Counted from the first letter of the stretch, positions 8,994 through 17,330 are shown. The stretch is DNA of 31,931 nt from CAZAQK01 sp046344715 (GCA_046344715.1 JBKDKX010000024.1:1-31931); one strand, 5' to 3'. Numbers and translations: made by a program. The notes: generated from the sequence alone by a model not told the origin.

Positions 8994-9484
8994 CCGCAAC
9001 TGCTGCAAAGCCTGCAAGCAATTCACCCAAGATAGGTGACAAAGCACCGGATTTTTCTTTGCCTGCGCAAGATGGAAAAACTGTAACCCTTGCCAATTTC
9101 AAAGGCAAAAATGTGGTAATTTATTTTTACCCCAAGGATGATACGCCTGGATGCACCATGGAATCCAAAGATTTCCGCGACCATATGGATGCATTCACAG
9201 CGGCGAATACTGTGATTCTTGGCGTATCCAAAGACTCTGTAAAAAGTCATATCAAATTCAAGGAAAAATACTGCCTACCCTTCCCGCTGCTTTCCGATGA
9301 AGATGGCAACATGTGCGAAGACTATGACGTATGGAAAGAAAAAAGCATGTACGGCAAAACCTACATGGGCATTGAGCGCTCAACATTTCTCATCGACTCC
9401 GCCGGAAAAATCCGCGGCGCATGGCGCAAGGTAAAAGTAGAAGGCCACGTGCAGGAAGTGTTGGCGGCGGCTAAGGGGATTTAA
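8990..9484 (+). CDS. bcp: Thioredoxin-dependent peroxiredoxin, BCP/PrxQ type
   Basis: This 164-residue cytoplasmic peroxiredoxin reduces hydroperoxides using thioredoxin. It shows the AhpC/TSA fold segments KIGDKAPDFSLPAQDGK and YFYPKDDTPGCTMESKDF, with the peroxidatic cysteine at C55 in the TPxC motif. Many BCP/PrxQ enzymes carry a resolving cysteine five residues later; here that place is D/F sequence (CTMESKDF) with none. C95 and C109 are the only other cysteines, so it is either a 1-Cys enzyme or uses a more distant resolving residue. ATG 8990 overlaps the glnE stop, so it is co-translated with glnE. It is followed by a long palindromic repeat. Confidence 0.95.
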   Translation: MTATAAKPASNSPKIGDKAPDFSLPAQDGKTVTLANFKGKNVVIYFYPKDDTPGCTMESKDFRDHMDAFTAANTVILGVSKDSVKSHIKFKEKYCLPFPLLSDEDGNMCEDYDVWKEKSMYGKTYMGIERSTFLIDSAGKIRGAWRKVKVEGHVQEVLAAAKGI

Positions 9485-9491
9485 TAAATAC

Positions 9492-9571
9492 TGTCATCCC
9501 CGCGCAGGCGGGGATCTCAACTCACTTCTCGCGAGGATTTAGATAAGATTCCCGCCTTCGCGGGAATGACA
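9492..9571. repeat. 80-bp GTCAT-type palindromic repeat, copy 1
   Basis: TGTCATCCCCGCGCAGGCGG at the left pairs with a complementary right arm ending in GGGAATGACA, leaving an internal spacer of about 28 bp. This is the familiar dispersed extragenic palindrome built on GTCATTCCCGCG-type arms found in many proteobacteria. It sits between the convergent genes bcp and the 9693-10508 gene, where the hairpin could end transcripts from both sides. Confidence 0.8.
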
Positions 9572-9575
9572 AATT

Positions 9576-9692
9576 TTAATTGCGGCTTAACTCAGCCGCA
9601 TTTTCAGCAGCTTGTTTTAGTACAAGTTCGCGGTAGGAATCATATGATTTTTGCGGAGCACCAACATCTGTTGTTGGCAAGTCTTTAGAAGC
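9576..9692 (-). other. In-frame tail beyond the amber codon of the neighbouring gene
   Basis: The stop of the 271-aa gene is a single TAG (9693-9695). The same frame continues for 38 sense codons to a TAA at 9576-9578. The tail encodes ASKDLPTTDVGAPQKSYDSY then RELVLKQAAENAAELSRN, an ordinary-looking polar, helical protein end. The TAG lies in a short pentamer-like run (AGCTC AGCTC AGCTG AGCTA on the coding strand). The tail may be a remnant after a nonsense mutation, a readthrough product, or a phase-variable end. It ends 5 bp from the palindromic repeat. Confidence 0.5.
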
Positions 9693-10508
9693 CTAGCTCA
9701 GCTGAGCTGAGCTTTCTATTTCTGGCTGTTTTGGCCCCCATTCACGGCCAAGTGGTTTACCCGAAAGCAATTTTCCGACAAACTCAGTTGCATCCGATGT
9801 TACTTTTGGAAGGTTAAAGCTGAACAACGCACCAAAGGTAGCCATCACGCCCACTGTGTAGGCTGTCATTACCGTTGGCGTAAGTGCTTCGGCTGTTAAA
9901 CCCGTCACGGCAGTCATTGCCGGAATAACAGCACCAGTCGCACCACCTGTAGCAGCAAAAGCAGCAGCCATAATTAATCCGCCAACAGCTCCAATCACCG
10001 CAAATAACGCACCTGTACGCGGATTAACATAAGTGTGATAATTATCTTTCACCTTCTGCCAGAAAGAGCGCGTATCTTTAGTTTTTTCTTTTGGTTCATC
10101 GGCGACAATTTTTGCATCGGGACTTTGGGCAAGCAATTGTTTTGCTGTCCATACTTTCATGCGCCTTTCCTGCTCTTCAGCAACGGCGGCATTAGAACCT
10201 GTTATACGGCCAAGCACCAACCCACCGGTAAAACCCATGCCCATACCCGTGGCTGCAAAGACTGCAAGAGAAGCAGGAAGAGCAGCAACCGCCGTTGCCA
10301 TGGTTGACGCGCCAACAATTACCGGAAATACAGGTGCAACCGCACCAACAACCGCGCCCATAGCGGCACCAACCGCGCTTACCGCCCAAAGCGTACGGCC
10401 ACCACCAGCCCATCCGCCGAGGGATGCGGTTTTCTGGTAAGAATCCACGTTGATTTTTACGGTTTCTTCGGCCAGCCGTTTTTGCAGTGTGTCGTCAGTC
10501 TTTTCCAT
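9693..10508 (-). CDS. Unknown glycine-rich membrane protein, two hydrophobic blocks
   Basis: I do not recognise this 271-residue protein. It has a polar N-terminus and a long Gly/Ala-rich hydrophobic block (about 40-103) with several GxxxG-like spacings. A charged linker follows (about 108-165: EEQERRMKVW, KEKTKDTRSFWQKVKDNYH). A second Gly/Ala/Thr-rich hydrophobic block spans about 166-232, and a polar tail ends the protein. Each block is long enough for two or more membrane helices, so a hairpin-pair inner-membrane protein is likely; there is no cleavable signal peptide. The gene may originally have encoded 310 residues, because the frame continues past its TAG stop to 9576. It converges on bcp and has no strong Shine-Dalgarno. 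Confidence 0.75.
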   Translation of the reverse strand: MEKTDDTLQKRLAEETVKINVDSYQKTASLGGWAGGGRTLWAVSAVGAAMGAVVGAVAPVFPVIVGASTMATAVAALPASLAVFAATGMGMGFTGGLVLGRITGSNAAVAEEQERRMKVWTAKQLLAQSPDAKIVADEPKEKTKDTRSFWQKVKDNYHTYVNPRTGALFAVIGAVGGLIMAAAFAATGGATGAVIPAMTAVTGLTAEALTPTVMTAYTVGVMATFGALFSFNLPKVTSDATEFVGKLLSGKPLGREWGPKQPEIESSAQLS

Positions 10509-10588
10509 GCTGATAATCTAACATAATCAGCGGTATAAGATTATGAAAAGTTGATGACAAGCGAAAATGCTGCGTAATAGCAAAATAA

Positions 10589-11293
10589 TCATATATTTTT
10601 CAATATTTTATCCACATATTCAGGCAGCACCTCGCCCGCCTTGCCATATATCTTTTCATGAAACAGAGAATAGCCGTTGGAAGGCTCAAGATTGATTACC
10701 ACCGTATGAGCTCGGCCATGCGTGCGCACCTCATGCACAAAACCCGCCGCCGGATACACTGTGCCCGATGTGCCGATGGACATGAATAAATCACACTCAG
10801 CCAGCAGATGTGAAATCAAATCCATATACAGCGGCATCTCACCAAACCACACAATATGCGGCCTGAGCCTACCGGTTTTCTTGCAGCATGGGCAGGGTGT
10901 ATCTGCCGTTATGCCTTCTTCCCAGCTGTAAACTTTTTCCGTAATGCTGCAACGTGCCTTTTTTAACTCGCCATGCATGTGTATGATGGATTCCGGCATT
11001 ACACGCTCATGCAGATCATCAACATTCTGGGTTATCACTGTCACTCGGCCAGGCCATTTTTTTGCCAGTTCCGCAATAGCGATATGCGCGGCATTGGGCT
11101 GCACATCTTTTAGTTGTGCGCGGCGGATATTATAAAATTTTTGCACGAGTTCGGGATTACGCGCAAAGGCTTCCGGCGTTGCTACATCCTCAATACGATG
11201 ATTATTCCACAATCCACCATTATCACGGAATGTTGAAAGACCGGATTCTGCCGAAATACCCGCACCGGTGAGGATTACGATGTTTTGATACAT
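10589..11293 (-). CDS. cobB: NAD-dependent protein deacylase, CobB/SIRT5-type sirtuin
   Basis: This sirtuin removes acyl groups from lysines using NAD+, giving nicotinamide and O-acyl-ADP-ribose in the cytoplasm. At 234 residues it has the NAD-binding TGAGISAESGLSTFRD, the TQNVDDLH motif, the catalytic histidine H107 in HMHGE, and zinc-region cysteines C115, C134, C136 and C137. Y54-x-x-R57 matches the YxxR pair of class III sirtuins (SIRT5, CobB), so succinyl/malonyl-lysine removal is likely as well as deacetylation. The start lies 2 bp from a palindromic hairpin (11296-11330) that has replaced the usual ribosome-binding region. It is the last gene of a minus-strand set with two small unknown genes. 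Confidence 0.94.
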   Translation of the reverse strand: MYQNIVILTGAGISAESGLSTFRDNGGLWNNHRIEDVATPEAFARNPELVQKFYNIRRAQLKDVQPNAAHIAIAELAKKWPGRVTVITQNVDDLHERVMPESIIHMHGELKKARCSITEKVYSWEEGITADTPCPCCKKTGRLRPHIVWFGEMPLYMDLISHLLAECDLFMSIGTSGTVYPAAGFVHEVRTHGRAHTVVINLEPSNGYSLFHEKIYGKAGEVLPEYVDKILKNI

Positions 11294-11295
11294 GA

Positions 11296-11330
11296 TTGTC
11301 TGGATACCAGCTTTCTTGCTGGCATGACAA
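11296..11330. repeat. Short hairpin related to the GTCAT palindromes
   Basis: TTGTC (11296-11300) pairs with GACAA (11326-11330), and CCAGC (11307-11311) pairs with GCTGG (11318-11322). The layout and the GCATGACA end resemble a shortened GTCAT-type palindrome. It lies between the stop of the 113-aa gene and the start codon of cobB and so forms the 5' leader of cobB. Confidence 0.6.
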
Positions 11331-11335
11331 GAATT

Positions 11336-11677
11336 TTACGGCAGGTATTTCGCTTTAAGCGCTTCCACAGCATTAGCCAGCTGGTCTTCGTAATCATCAC
11401 GTGCGCCAAAATCGCGCGCCATGCGCTTCTGCACTTCTGTAGGCACTTCTACACCCTCGCCTGTTTCAACGATAGTGCCATAATCTGCCAAATCCATCGG
11501 CGCACCAGAATCACGCGCATCGGCAAAGGCCTTGGCCATACTAGGCCGAATCACCAGATATGCCCAGAACGGGCTGCCATCTGGGTGCTGGGCATAGCAT
11601 AGCATCATAATCGTACACAGCAGATCTGATACTGCCTGTGGATTAAGTGCGGCCTGACTCTGTTGGAGTTGTTGCAT
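11336..11677 (-). CDS. Unknown 113-residue protein
   Basis: I do not recognise this protein. It is soluble-looking with no signal peptide, and has a Gln-rich start (MQQLQQSQAALNPQAVSDLL) and two cysteines at about residues 21 and 27 (LLCTIMMLCYAQHPDG). An acidic middle (SGAPMDLADYGTIVETGEG) and a charged helical end (DDYEDQLANAVEALKAKYLP) follow. Codon use and the tidy spacing (6 bp from the upstream 83-aa gene) support a real gene. It is probably co-transcribed with that gene and with cobB. Function unknown. Confidence 0.7.
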   Translation of the reverse strand: MQQLQQSQAALNPQAVSDLLCTIMMLCYAQHPDGSPFWAYLVIRPSMAKAFADARDSGAPMDLADYGTIVETGEGVEVPTEVQKRMARDFGARDDYEDQLANAVEALKAKYLP

Positions 11678-11683
11678 AAGTGC

Positions 11684-11935
11684 CTACACAGTCATTCCAG
11701 GATCACGATTATTGATCATTGGCAGCGAGGCATTGCTGCCCTGTGTACCAGTTTGTTGTGCAGAGCGCATCAACCCGGTCGCGGCTTCGGACAGCACCAC
11801 TTCATCAGCAGTACGGACAGATGAATTTTTTGAAAGATCTTTAACAGCATCCGTCAAAGCTTTATTGACGCTTGCACCACCAAACCCACTGTTTGTCGCC
11901 GCCACCATAGACGTACGCACATTCATGGCCATCAT
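11684..11935 (-). CDS. Unknown 83-residue protein
   Basis: I do not recognise this protein. It is Ser/Ala/Thr/Gly-rich (TNSGFGGASVNKALTDAVKD, later RSAQQTGTQGSNAS), with no cysteine, no signal peptide and no hydrophobic helix, and is probably partly disordered. Three start codons are available (11935, 11932, 11926). A GGGGGG run at 11945-11950 on the plus-strand complement is a suitable Shine-Dalgarno for the first. The next gene begins 6 bp after its stop, which implies an operon with the 113-aa gene. Confidence that it is translated is moderate. Confidence 0.6.
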   Translation of the reverse strand: MMAMNVRTSMVAATNSGFGGASVNKALTDAVKDLSKNSSVRTADEVVLSEAATGLMRSAQQTGTQGSNASLPMINNRDPGMTV

Positions 11936-12039
11936 ATAACTTAACCCCCCGTTATATAATAATTTTTGTTATTTTTATAAGTATATACGGGTAAGGTTAA
12001 TGGAGAGTTAAATTTATTAATAATAATTAGTGAATTTTG

Positions 12040-12864
12040 CTAATTTATCGTTTCAGCATCTGCTTCTGCCGAAGAAAGCAGGTCACTTCTGAAGAAAAAC
12101 ATCACTGTATCATCAAAAGCGTTCAGCGCGTTGGCACTGTTTGTAAGCTCTGATCCCCTATAAAAAGTTGAATCAAAAGTGCCTGCTACCGCCGCCGCCG
12201 TACAATCGCAATTTGCCAATTCACGAGTGTTGGTAGAACCTGTCGACTTTCTATTACCACTGCGCATATACGCCCCATGCCCATTCTGGCCGTGGCTGAC
12301 AAGCACATAAAGCGCACGGCTGGTAATAACTTCACCGCCGGCATCAGCATCGCGCACAGTGATATTTCCAATGGATGAATGGGTTGTTGGATATGCAGAA
12401 AAAGGATTGTTTGCCGTAGTATCCGTAATGCGCTTATCCACCGCGTACAAAAATAGATTCCCCCAGGGGTCATACGCATCATCATCGGTAAGGCCAAGCG
12501 TACGCACCGGCACAGAACCTCCATATACGTTTGCACCTGCGTCAGCAAATGTGGATGCCAGAGCCCCACCCGCACAATCACCTGGCGAATCTCCCTCTCG
12601 TCCAAAATTGCTATAAGATGTAATCAACGTGCTATCACCCGGGCATGGTAATCTCTTATTACCCAGCCTGAAATCCATCATGGCAGTTTTAATTCTTTCG
12701 ATTTTGGCATTAAGCTGATTACGTTTTTCAATACGCGCCGTCTGGGTAACAATGGTAAGTATACCGCCAAGCATAAGCGACAGCACTAAAAGCACAACGC
12801 TTAGCTCAATTAACGTAAAACCGTGTTTTCTATTTTGCTGCATAGTTTTATTATTACAATGCAT
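12040..12864 (-). CDS. Type IV pilin-like / pseudopilin protein
   Basis: The N-terminus carries a prepilin peptidase site, KHG|FTLIELSVVLLVLSLMLG, with the glycine at -1, phenylalanine at +1 and glutamate at +5 of the mature protein, followed by one long hydrophobic helix. The rest of the 274 residues is a globular domain with RLPCPGDSTLI and a C-terminal region containing DDDAYDPWGNLFLYAVDKR. The DPWG-x-x-F/Y-x-Y segment is shared with major pseudopilin-like proteins. It should be inserted in the inner membrane and could join a type II secretion or type IV pilus-like fibre. No other pilus or secretion gene is nearby, so the assembly machinery must be elsewhere. The start could also be the internal Met eight codons in. 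Divergent from mscS. Confidence 0.85.
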   Translation of the reverse strand: MHCNNKTMQQNRKHGFTLIELSVVLLVLSLMLGGILTIVTQTARIEKRNQLNAKIERIKTAMMDFRLGNKRLPCPGDSTLITSYSNFGREGDSPGDCAGGALASTFADAGANVYGGSVPVRTLGLTDDDAYDPWGNLFLYAVDKRITDTTANNPFSAYPTTHSSIGNITVRDADAGGEVITSRALYVLVSHGQNGHGAYMRSGNRKSTGSTNTRELANCDCTAAAVAGTFDSTFYRGSELTNSANALNAFDDTVMFFFRSDLLSSAEADAETIN

Positions 12865-12936
12865 TGCCCTAATTGCAAACCAGTGAATGCTTCGCTATGC
12901 TAACAGCCAAATTAACAATTTTTTCTTAACAAGCCA

Positions 12937-14220
12937 ATGGATACCGCAAACCTTAAAATCTTTGAATCTTCGTTTGCACACTTTGCAGAATCTCTAAGCA
13001 CTCCACAATTTTATCTATCTATGTTTGGTATTGGCCTTGCCGTTTCCGTGGCATGGCTTATGGCATTTCTTATTCAGAAACGCGTGCGCCAACGCCTACG
13101 TGAAAAACCACCACAGAAAATTGATGCCGAATTTATCATCAAACCTTTATCACTGCTCGGTCCGCTGCTTGGCATTATTTACCTGAATGTCGCCAAACCA
13201 TTTATCTACGAGTATGGCAGCAAATTATGGGTTGATGCTGCAGTATCACTTACACTTGCCTATCTGTTTGCTAAAATGGTGATACTTATTCTGGGCTTCA
13301 GAGCGATTGGTTATTTCATTGCAACGTTAATCATGCTTATGGCTGGCCTTGAAGTCAGCGGTTTACTTGCCACCATTACTGCCTACCTTGAGGCCATATC
13401 GTTTACCCTTGGAAAATTTAAACTCTCCATGCTCGGAATAATCAAGGGTATTATCTCGCTGGTTATTGTATTCTGGGCAGCTGGCGCGCTATCAAAAACA
13501 CTGGAAAGCTATCTCCGCCGCAGCTCCAGCCTGAGTTATAATGCGCGTGAACTTACGGTTACTTTCTTCAAAATTTTCCTCTATTTCGTCGCACTGCTCA
13601 TTACCTTGTCATATGCCGATGTAGATTTAACAGCCTTTGCCGTCTTCGGCGGCGCACTGGGTGTTGGGCTTGGCTTGGGTTTGCAAAAAATTGCTTCCAA
13701 CTTTATCAGCGGTGTAGGGCTACTGATGGAAAAATCTGTGCAGGTGGGAGATTTAGTCCAGCTGGGTGAAGATACCGGCTGGGTACGACAGCTTAATATC
13801 CGCTATATGCTGATTGAAACGTTTGATGGCCGTGAAATATTTATCCCTAATGAAGATTTTGCAAACAGTCGCGTTACCAACTGGACGCATAGCAGTAAAA
13901 AAGCACGCGTTACCATTCCGGTGACTGCGGCTTATGGCAGCAATCCGCAACAGGTTATTGACATATTAGTGATGTGTGCATCGCTACACGCGCGCTGCAC
14001 CAAAGACCCTGCTCCTGCCGCTGTGCTACGTGAATTTGCAGAAAATGGTCTGAATTTTGAACTGACTTTCTGGGTAGATGATGTGCGCGAAGGCCGCTAT
14101 AACGTGCAAAGCGATGTAATGATCGCTGTTTTAGAGAAGTTTAAGGATGTTGGTATAGATATTCCCTATCCGCAACGCGTGGTTCATATTAAAGATAAAT
14201 TAAGCCTACAAAGCGCATAA
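12937..14220 (+). CDS. mscS: Small-conductance mechanosensitive channel, MscS family
   Basis: MscS channels release solutes from the cytoplasm on hypo-osmotic shock. The 427-residue protein has several transmembrane segments before the conserved pore helix, more than the three of E. coli MscS, placing it among the enlarged MscS-like proteins. The pore helix and following beta domain are clear: FGGALGVGLGLGLQKIASNF from about residue 236, then GVGLLMEKSVQVGDLVQLG and the cytoplasmic FIPNEDFANSRVTNW. The mcm gene begins 15 bp after the stop, so it may share a transcript with mcm-meaB although no functional link is evident. No strong Shine-Dalgarno was seen. Confidence 0.95.
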   Translation: MDTANLKIFESSFAHFAESLSTPQFYLSMFGIGLAVSVAWLMAFLIQKRVRQRLREKPPQKIDAEFIIKPLSLLGPLLGIIYLNVAKPFIYEYGSKLWVDAAVSLTLAYLFAKMVILILGFRAIGYFIATLIMLMAGLEVSGLLATITAYLEAISFTLGKFKLSMLGIIKGIISLVIVFWAAGALSKTLESYLRRSSSLSYNARELTVTFFKIFLYFVALLITLSYADVDLTAFAVFGGALGVGLGLGLQKIASNFISGVGLLMEKSVQVGDLVQLGEDTGWVRQLNIRYMLIETFDGREIFIPNEDFANSRVTNWTHSSKKARVTIPVTAAYGSNPQQVIDILVMCASLHARCTKDPAPAAVLREFAENGLNFELTFWVDDVREGRYNVQSDVMIAVLEKFKDVGIDIPYPQRVVHIKDKLSLQSA

Positions 14221-14234
14221 ATGAAGGGCAACAC

Positions 14235-16385
14235 ATGAGTAAATTCACTAAAACAACCCCTCAGGACTGGCAAAATCTTGCTAAAAAAGAATTAGCCAGC
14301 GCGCCGCTGGACTCGATTAATACCAACACACCGGAAGGTATTACCCTCAAACCACTATATACAGCAGAAGATTTATCTTCGCTAGAACATGCCAATACCT
14401 TCCCCGGGCTTGCGCCATTCGTGCGTGGGCCGCGCGCCACCATGTATGCCCAGCGTCCGTGGACGCTCCGACAATATGCTGGATTTTCCACTGCTGAAGA
14501 TTCTAATGCATTTTATAAACGCAACTTAGCCGCCGGACAAAAAGGGCTTTCAGTTGCGTTCGACCTTGCCACCCACCGCGGTTATGACTCTGACCATCCG
14601 CGTGTAGAAGGCGATGTGGGCAAGGCAGGCGTGGCCATTGATTCTGTGGAAGACATGAAAGTTCTGTTTGATGGCATTCCCCTCAAAGAGATGAGCGTAT
14701 CCATGACCATGAACGGTGCAGTGCTACCCATCATGGCCAGTTATATTGTGGCCGCCGAGGAGCAAGGAGCAAAACTCTCTGAGTTATCTGGTACGATACA
14801 AAATGACATCCTGAAAGAATTCATGGTGCGTAATACGTATATTTACCCACCTGCACCGAGTATGCGCATCGTAGCGGATGTTATTGAATATTGCTCAAAA
14901 CACATGCCAAAATTCAATTCAATCTCCATCTCCGGCTATCATATGCATGAGGCCGGTGCCACCGCCGTGCAGGAATTAGCATTTACCATTGCCGATGGTG
15001 AGGAATATGTAAAAGCCGCGCTGGCCAAAGGCCTTGCGGTGGATGATTTTGCGCCGCGCCTGTCTTTCTTCTTCGGTATCGGTATGAATTTCTTTATGGA
15101 AATTGCAAAACTCCGTGCAGCCCGCCTGCTCTGGGCGAAGGTTATGAGCAAATATAACCCGAAGAATCCGATGTCATTGGCGCTGCGCACGCATTGTCAG
15201 ACTTCCGGCGTGTCACTCACTGAGAAAGATCCGTATAACAATGTGATTCGCACCACCGTAGAAGCCATGGCCGCCGTGCTTGGCGGCACACAATCACTGC
15301 ATACCAACGCGCTGGATGAAGCAATCGCACTACCAACGGATTTCTCCGCCCGTATCGCCCGTAATACCCAGCTGGTGATTCAGCATGAAACCGGTATTCC
15401 CAATGTAATTGACCCGATGGGTGGCAGTTATTACGTGGAATCGCTCACTGCAAGCCTTGCCGCGGAAGCTGAAAAAATCATGGCAGAAATTGACAGCATG
15501 GGCGGCATGGTGAAGGCCGTAGAAGCCGGATACCCCAAGCAGAAAATTGAAGAATCGGCAGCACGTAAACAGGCACGCATTGACCGCGGCGAGGAAATCA
15601 TCGTCGGCGTGAATAAATATGCGCCGAATACGAAAGAAGATATTGAGATTCTGGATATTGATAATTCCGCCGTGCGTGAATCTCAAATTGCCCGCATCGC
15701 AAAAACACGCGCCGCGCGCGATGAAGTGCTGTGCCAAACTGCTCTTGGATTGCTCACTGAAGCCGCTGCAAAGAAAAATGGTAATTTACTGGAACTGGCC
15801 GTAGCCGCTGCCCGTGCCCGTGCCACTGTGGGTGAAATTTCTTTTGCACTGGAAAAAGTCTATGGCCGTTACAATGCCGAAATACGCACCGTATCCGGCG
15901 TATATGGCGCACTGTATGATAAGGATAATAGCCTCCAGCCACTGCGCGAACATGTGAGTGCATTTGCCAAAGCAGAAGGACGCCGCCCTCGCCTGCTTGT
16001 CGCTAAAATGGGACAAGATGGGCATGACAGAGGCGCTAAAGTCATCGCCACTGCATTTGCCGATATGGGGTTTGACGTAGATGTCGGATCACTTTTCGCC
16101 ACACCGGAAGAAGTGGCACGACAAGCTATTGAGAACGACGTGCATATTGTAGGTGTGTCCTCACACGCTGCAGGCCACAAAACCTTAGTTCCAAAACTCA
16201 TTGAAGCACTGGCTAAAGCGGGCCGCAAGGATACTTTGGTGGTGTGCGGCGGCGTGATTCCTTCGCAGGATTATGATTTCCTGTATAAAGCTGGCGTTGC
16301 TGAAATTTTTGGCCCAGGCACCAATATTCCTGAAGCTGCCCAAAAAGTCCTCTACCTCATCAGCAAAAAAAGGGAAGCCGCGTGA
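14235..16385 (+). CDS. scpA: Methylmalonyl-CoA mutase, large (single-chain) type
   Basis: This adenosylcobalamin enzyme interconverts (R)-methylmalonyl-CoA and succinyl-CoA, linking propionate and branched-chain amino-acid breakdown to the TCA cycle. The N-terminal TIM barrel shows WTLRQYAGFSTAEDSNAFYK, with Y81 at the position of the substrate-gating tyrosine, then AFDLATHRGYDSDHPRV. The C-terminal cobalamin-binding domain has D595-x-H597-x-x-G600 in GQDGHDRGAKV, with H597 the lower cobalt ligand, and a later SSHAAGHKTL. The 716-residue length is normal for the single-polypeptide form. AGGG precedes ATG 14235. Its stop overlaps the meaB start. No methylmalonyl-CoA epimerase or propionyl-CoA carboxylase is in the window. 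Confidence 0.97.
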   Translation: MSKFTKTTPQDWQNLAKKELASAPLDSINTNTPEGITLKPLYTAEDLSSLEHANTFPGLAPFVRGPRATMYAQRPWTLRQYAGFSTAEDSNAFYKRNLAAGQKGLSVAFDLATHRGYDSDHPRVEGDVGKAGVAIDSVEDMKVLFDGIPLKEMSVSMTMNGAVLPIMASYIVAAEEQGAKLSELSGTIQNDILKEFMVRNTYIYPPAPSMRIVADVIEYCSKHMPKFNSISISGYHMHEAGATAVQELAFTIADGEEYVKAALAKGLAVDDFAPRLSFFFGIGMNFFMEIAKLRAARLLWAKVMSKYNPKNPMSLALRTHCQTSGVSLTEKDPYNNVIRTTVEAMAAVLGGTQSLHTNALDEAIALPTDFSARIARNTQLVIQHETGIPNVIDPMGGSYYVESLTASLAAEAEKIMAEIDSMGGMVKAVEAGYPKQKIEESAARKQARIDRGEEIIVGVNKYAPNTKEDIEILDIDNSAVRESQIARIAKTRAARDEVLCQTALGLLTEAAAKKNGNLLELAVAAARARATVGEISFALEKVYGRYNAEIRTVSGVYGALYDKDNSLQPLREHVSAFAKAEGRRPRLLVAKMGQDGHDRGAKVIATAFADMGFDVDVGSLFATPEEVARQAIENDVHIVGVSSHAAGHKTLVPKLIEALAKAGRKDTLVVCGGVIPSQDYDFLYKAGVAEIFGPGTNIPEAAQKVLYLISKKREAA

Positions 16386-17329
16386 AAACGCTGAGCGACC
16401 GCGCCTCCCTCGCTCGTGCCATCACGCTGGTGGAATCTACGCGTACGGATCACCGCGAAGAAGCCGAACAATTATTGAACTCTATTCTGCCTAAGACCGG
16501 AAAATCCCTGCGCATTGGTATCACTGGCGTGCCAGGTGTTGGAAAATCCACACTCATTGAAACGCTGGGCTTACACGCCATCGATCAAGGCCACAAGGTC
16601 GCAGTGCTTGCTATCGACCCTTCCAGTATGCGTACAGGCGGCTCGATTCTGGGCGATAAAACCCGCATGGGTAAACTTGCGCAGCATGAACACGCGTTCA
16701 TCCGCCCCTCACCCACCGGAGGCACGTTGGGCGGCATCGCCCGCCATACGCATGAGAGTATGTTGCTGTGTGAAGCGGCAGGATATGATGTCATTATTGT
16801 GGAAACAGTTGGTGTTGGGCAGTCAGAAACCGAAGTGGCCGATATCGTGGATATGTTTGTGCTGCTTCTGCTGCCTGGCAGTGGTGATGAGCTGCAGGGC
16901 ATCAAGCGCGGCATTATGGAGTTGGCTGATTTAGTGGTTATCAACAAAGCTGATGGAGATTTGCTGGCGCAGGCCAACCGTGTGAAATCTGATTATGCAT
17001 CCGCACTGCGCATGTTCCACCCCGCCAGCGCACACTGGCAACCCAAAGTGCTTACCTGCTCTGCACTTGAGAATCATGGCATTGATGCATTCTGGCAAAC
17101 CATTCAGGAATTTTTTGATGTGATGGGTAAGGCTGGTGCCGTCACTGCCCGCCGCAAAAAACAAACCCGCGCCTGGATGTGGCGGGATGTGAAAGATGCG
17201 CTGCTGGATGATTTTATGGCAAACCCAAATGTTTCAGGGTTAATCGGCCAATTAGAAGCCGCCGTACAAAAACAGGAGATCACCCCACATGCGGCAGCGG
17301 TTAGGTTGATTGAAGGTTATAAGAAATAG
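16382..17329 (+). CDS. meaB: Methylmalonyl-CoA mutase-associated GTPase MeaB (ArgK)
   Basis: MeaB is a G3E-family P-loop GTPase that protects methylmalonyl-CoA mutase and gates loading and repair of its adenosylcobalamin. At 315 residues it shows the Walker A motif GITGVPGVGKST (K55, S56), the switch region DPSSMRTGGSILGDKTRM, ETVGVGQSE and the base-specificity motif NKAD. The start is GTG, and GTGA overlaps the mutase stop codon, so translation is coupled and the two proteins are made together. The older name ArgK (a supposed lysine/arginine transport kinase) is not favoured. A decayed palindromic repeat follows, then the convergent gyrB. Confidence 0.96.
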   Translation: MKTLSDRASLARAITLVESTRTDHREEAEQLLNSILPKTGKSLRIGITGVPGVGKSTLIETLGLHAIDQGHKVAVLAIDPSSMRTGGSILGDKTRMGKLAQHEHAFIRPSPTGGTLGGIARHTHESMLLCEAAGYDVIIVETVGVGQSETEVADIVDMFVLLLLPGSGDELQGIKRGIMELADLVVINKADGDLLAQANRVKSDYASALRMFHPASAHWQPKVLTCSALENHGIDAFWQTIQEFFDVMGKAGAVTARRKKQTRAWMWRDVKDALLDDFMANPNVSGLIGQLEAAVQKQEITPHAAAVRLIEGYKK

Positions 17330-17330
17330 T

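Noticed and set aside
9482..9580. Palindrome considered as a CRISPR repeat or a tRNA-like structure
   Set aside because: It is a single long palindrome with no regular spacers and no cloverleaf; it matches the dispersed GTCAT repeats elsewhere in the window.
10610..10618. A TTATCCACA match, the DnaA-box consensus
   Set aside because: It is a single copy inside the 3' end of cobB, where it encodes protein, with no neighbouring boxes or AT-rich unwinding region.
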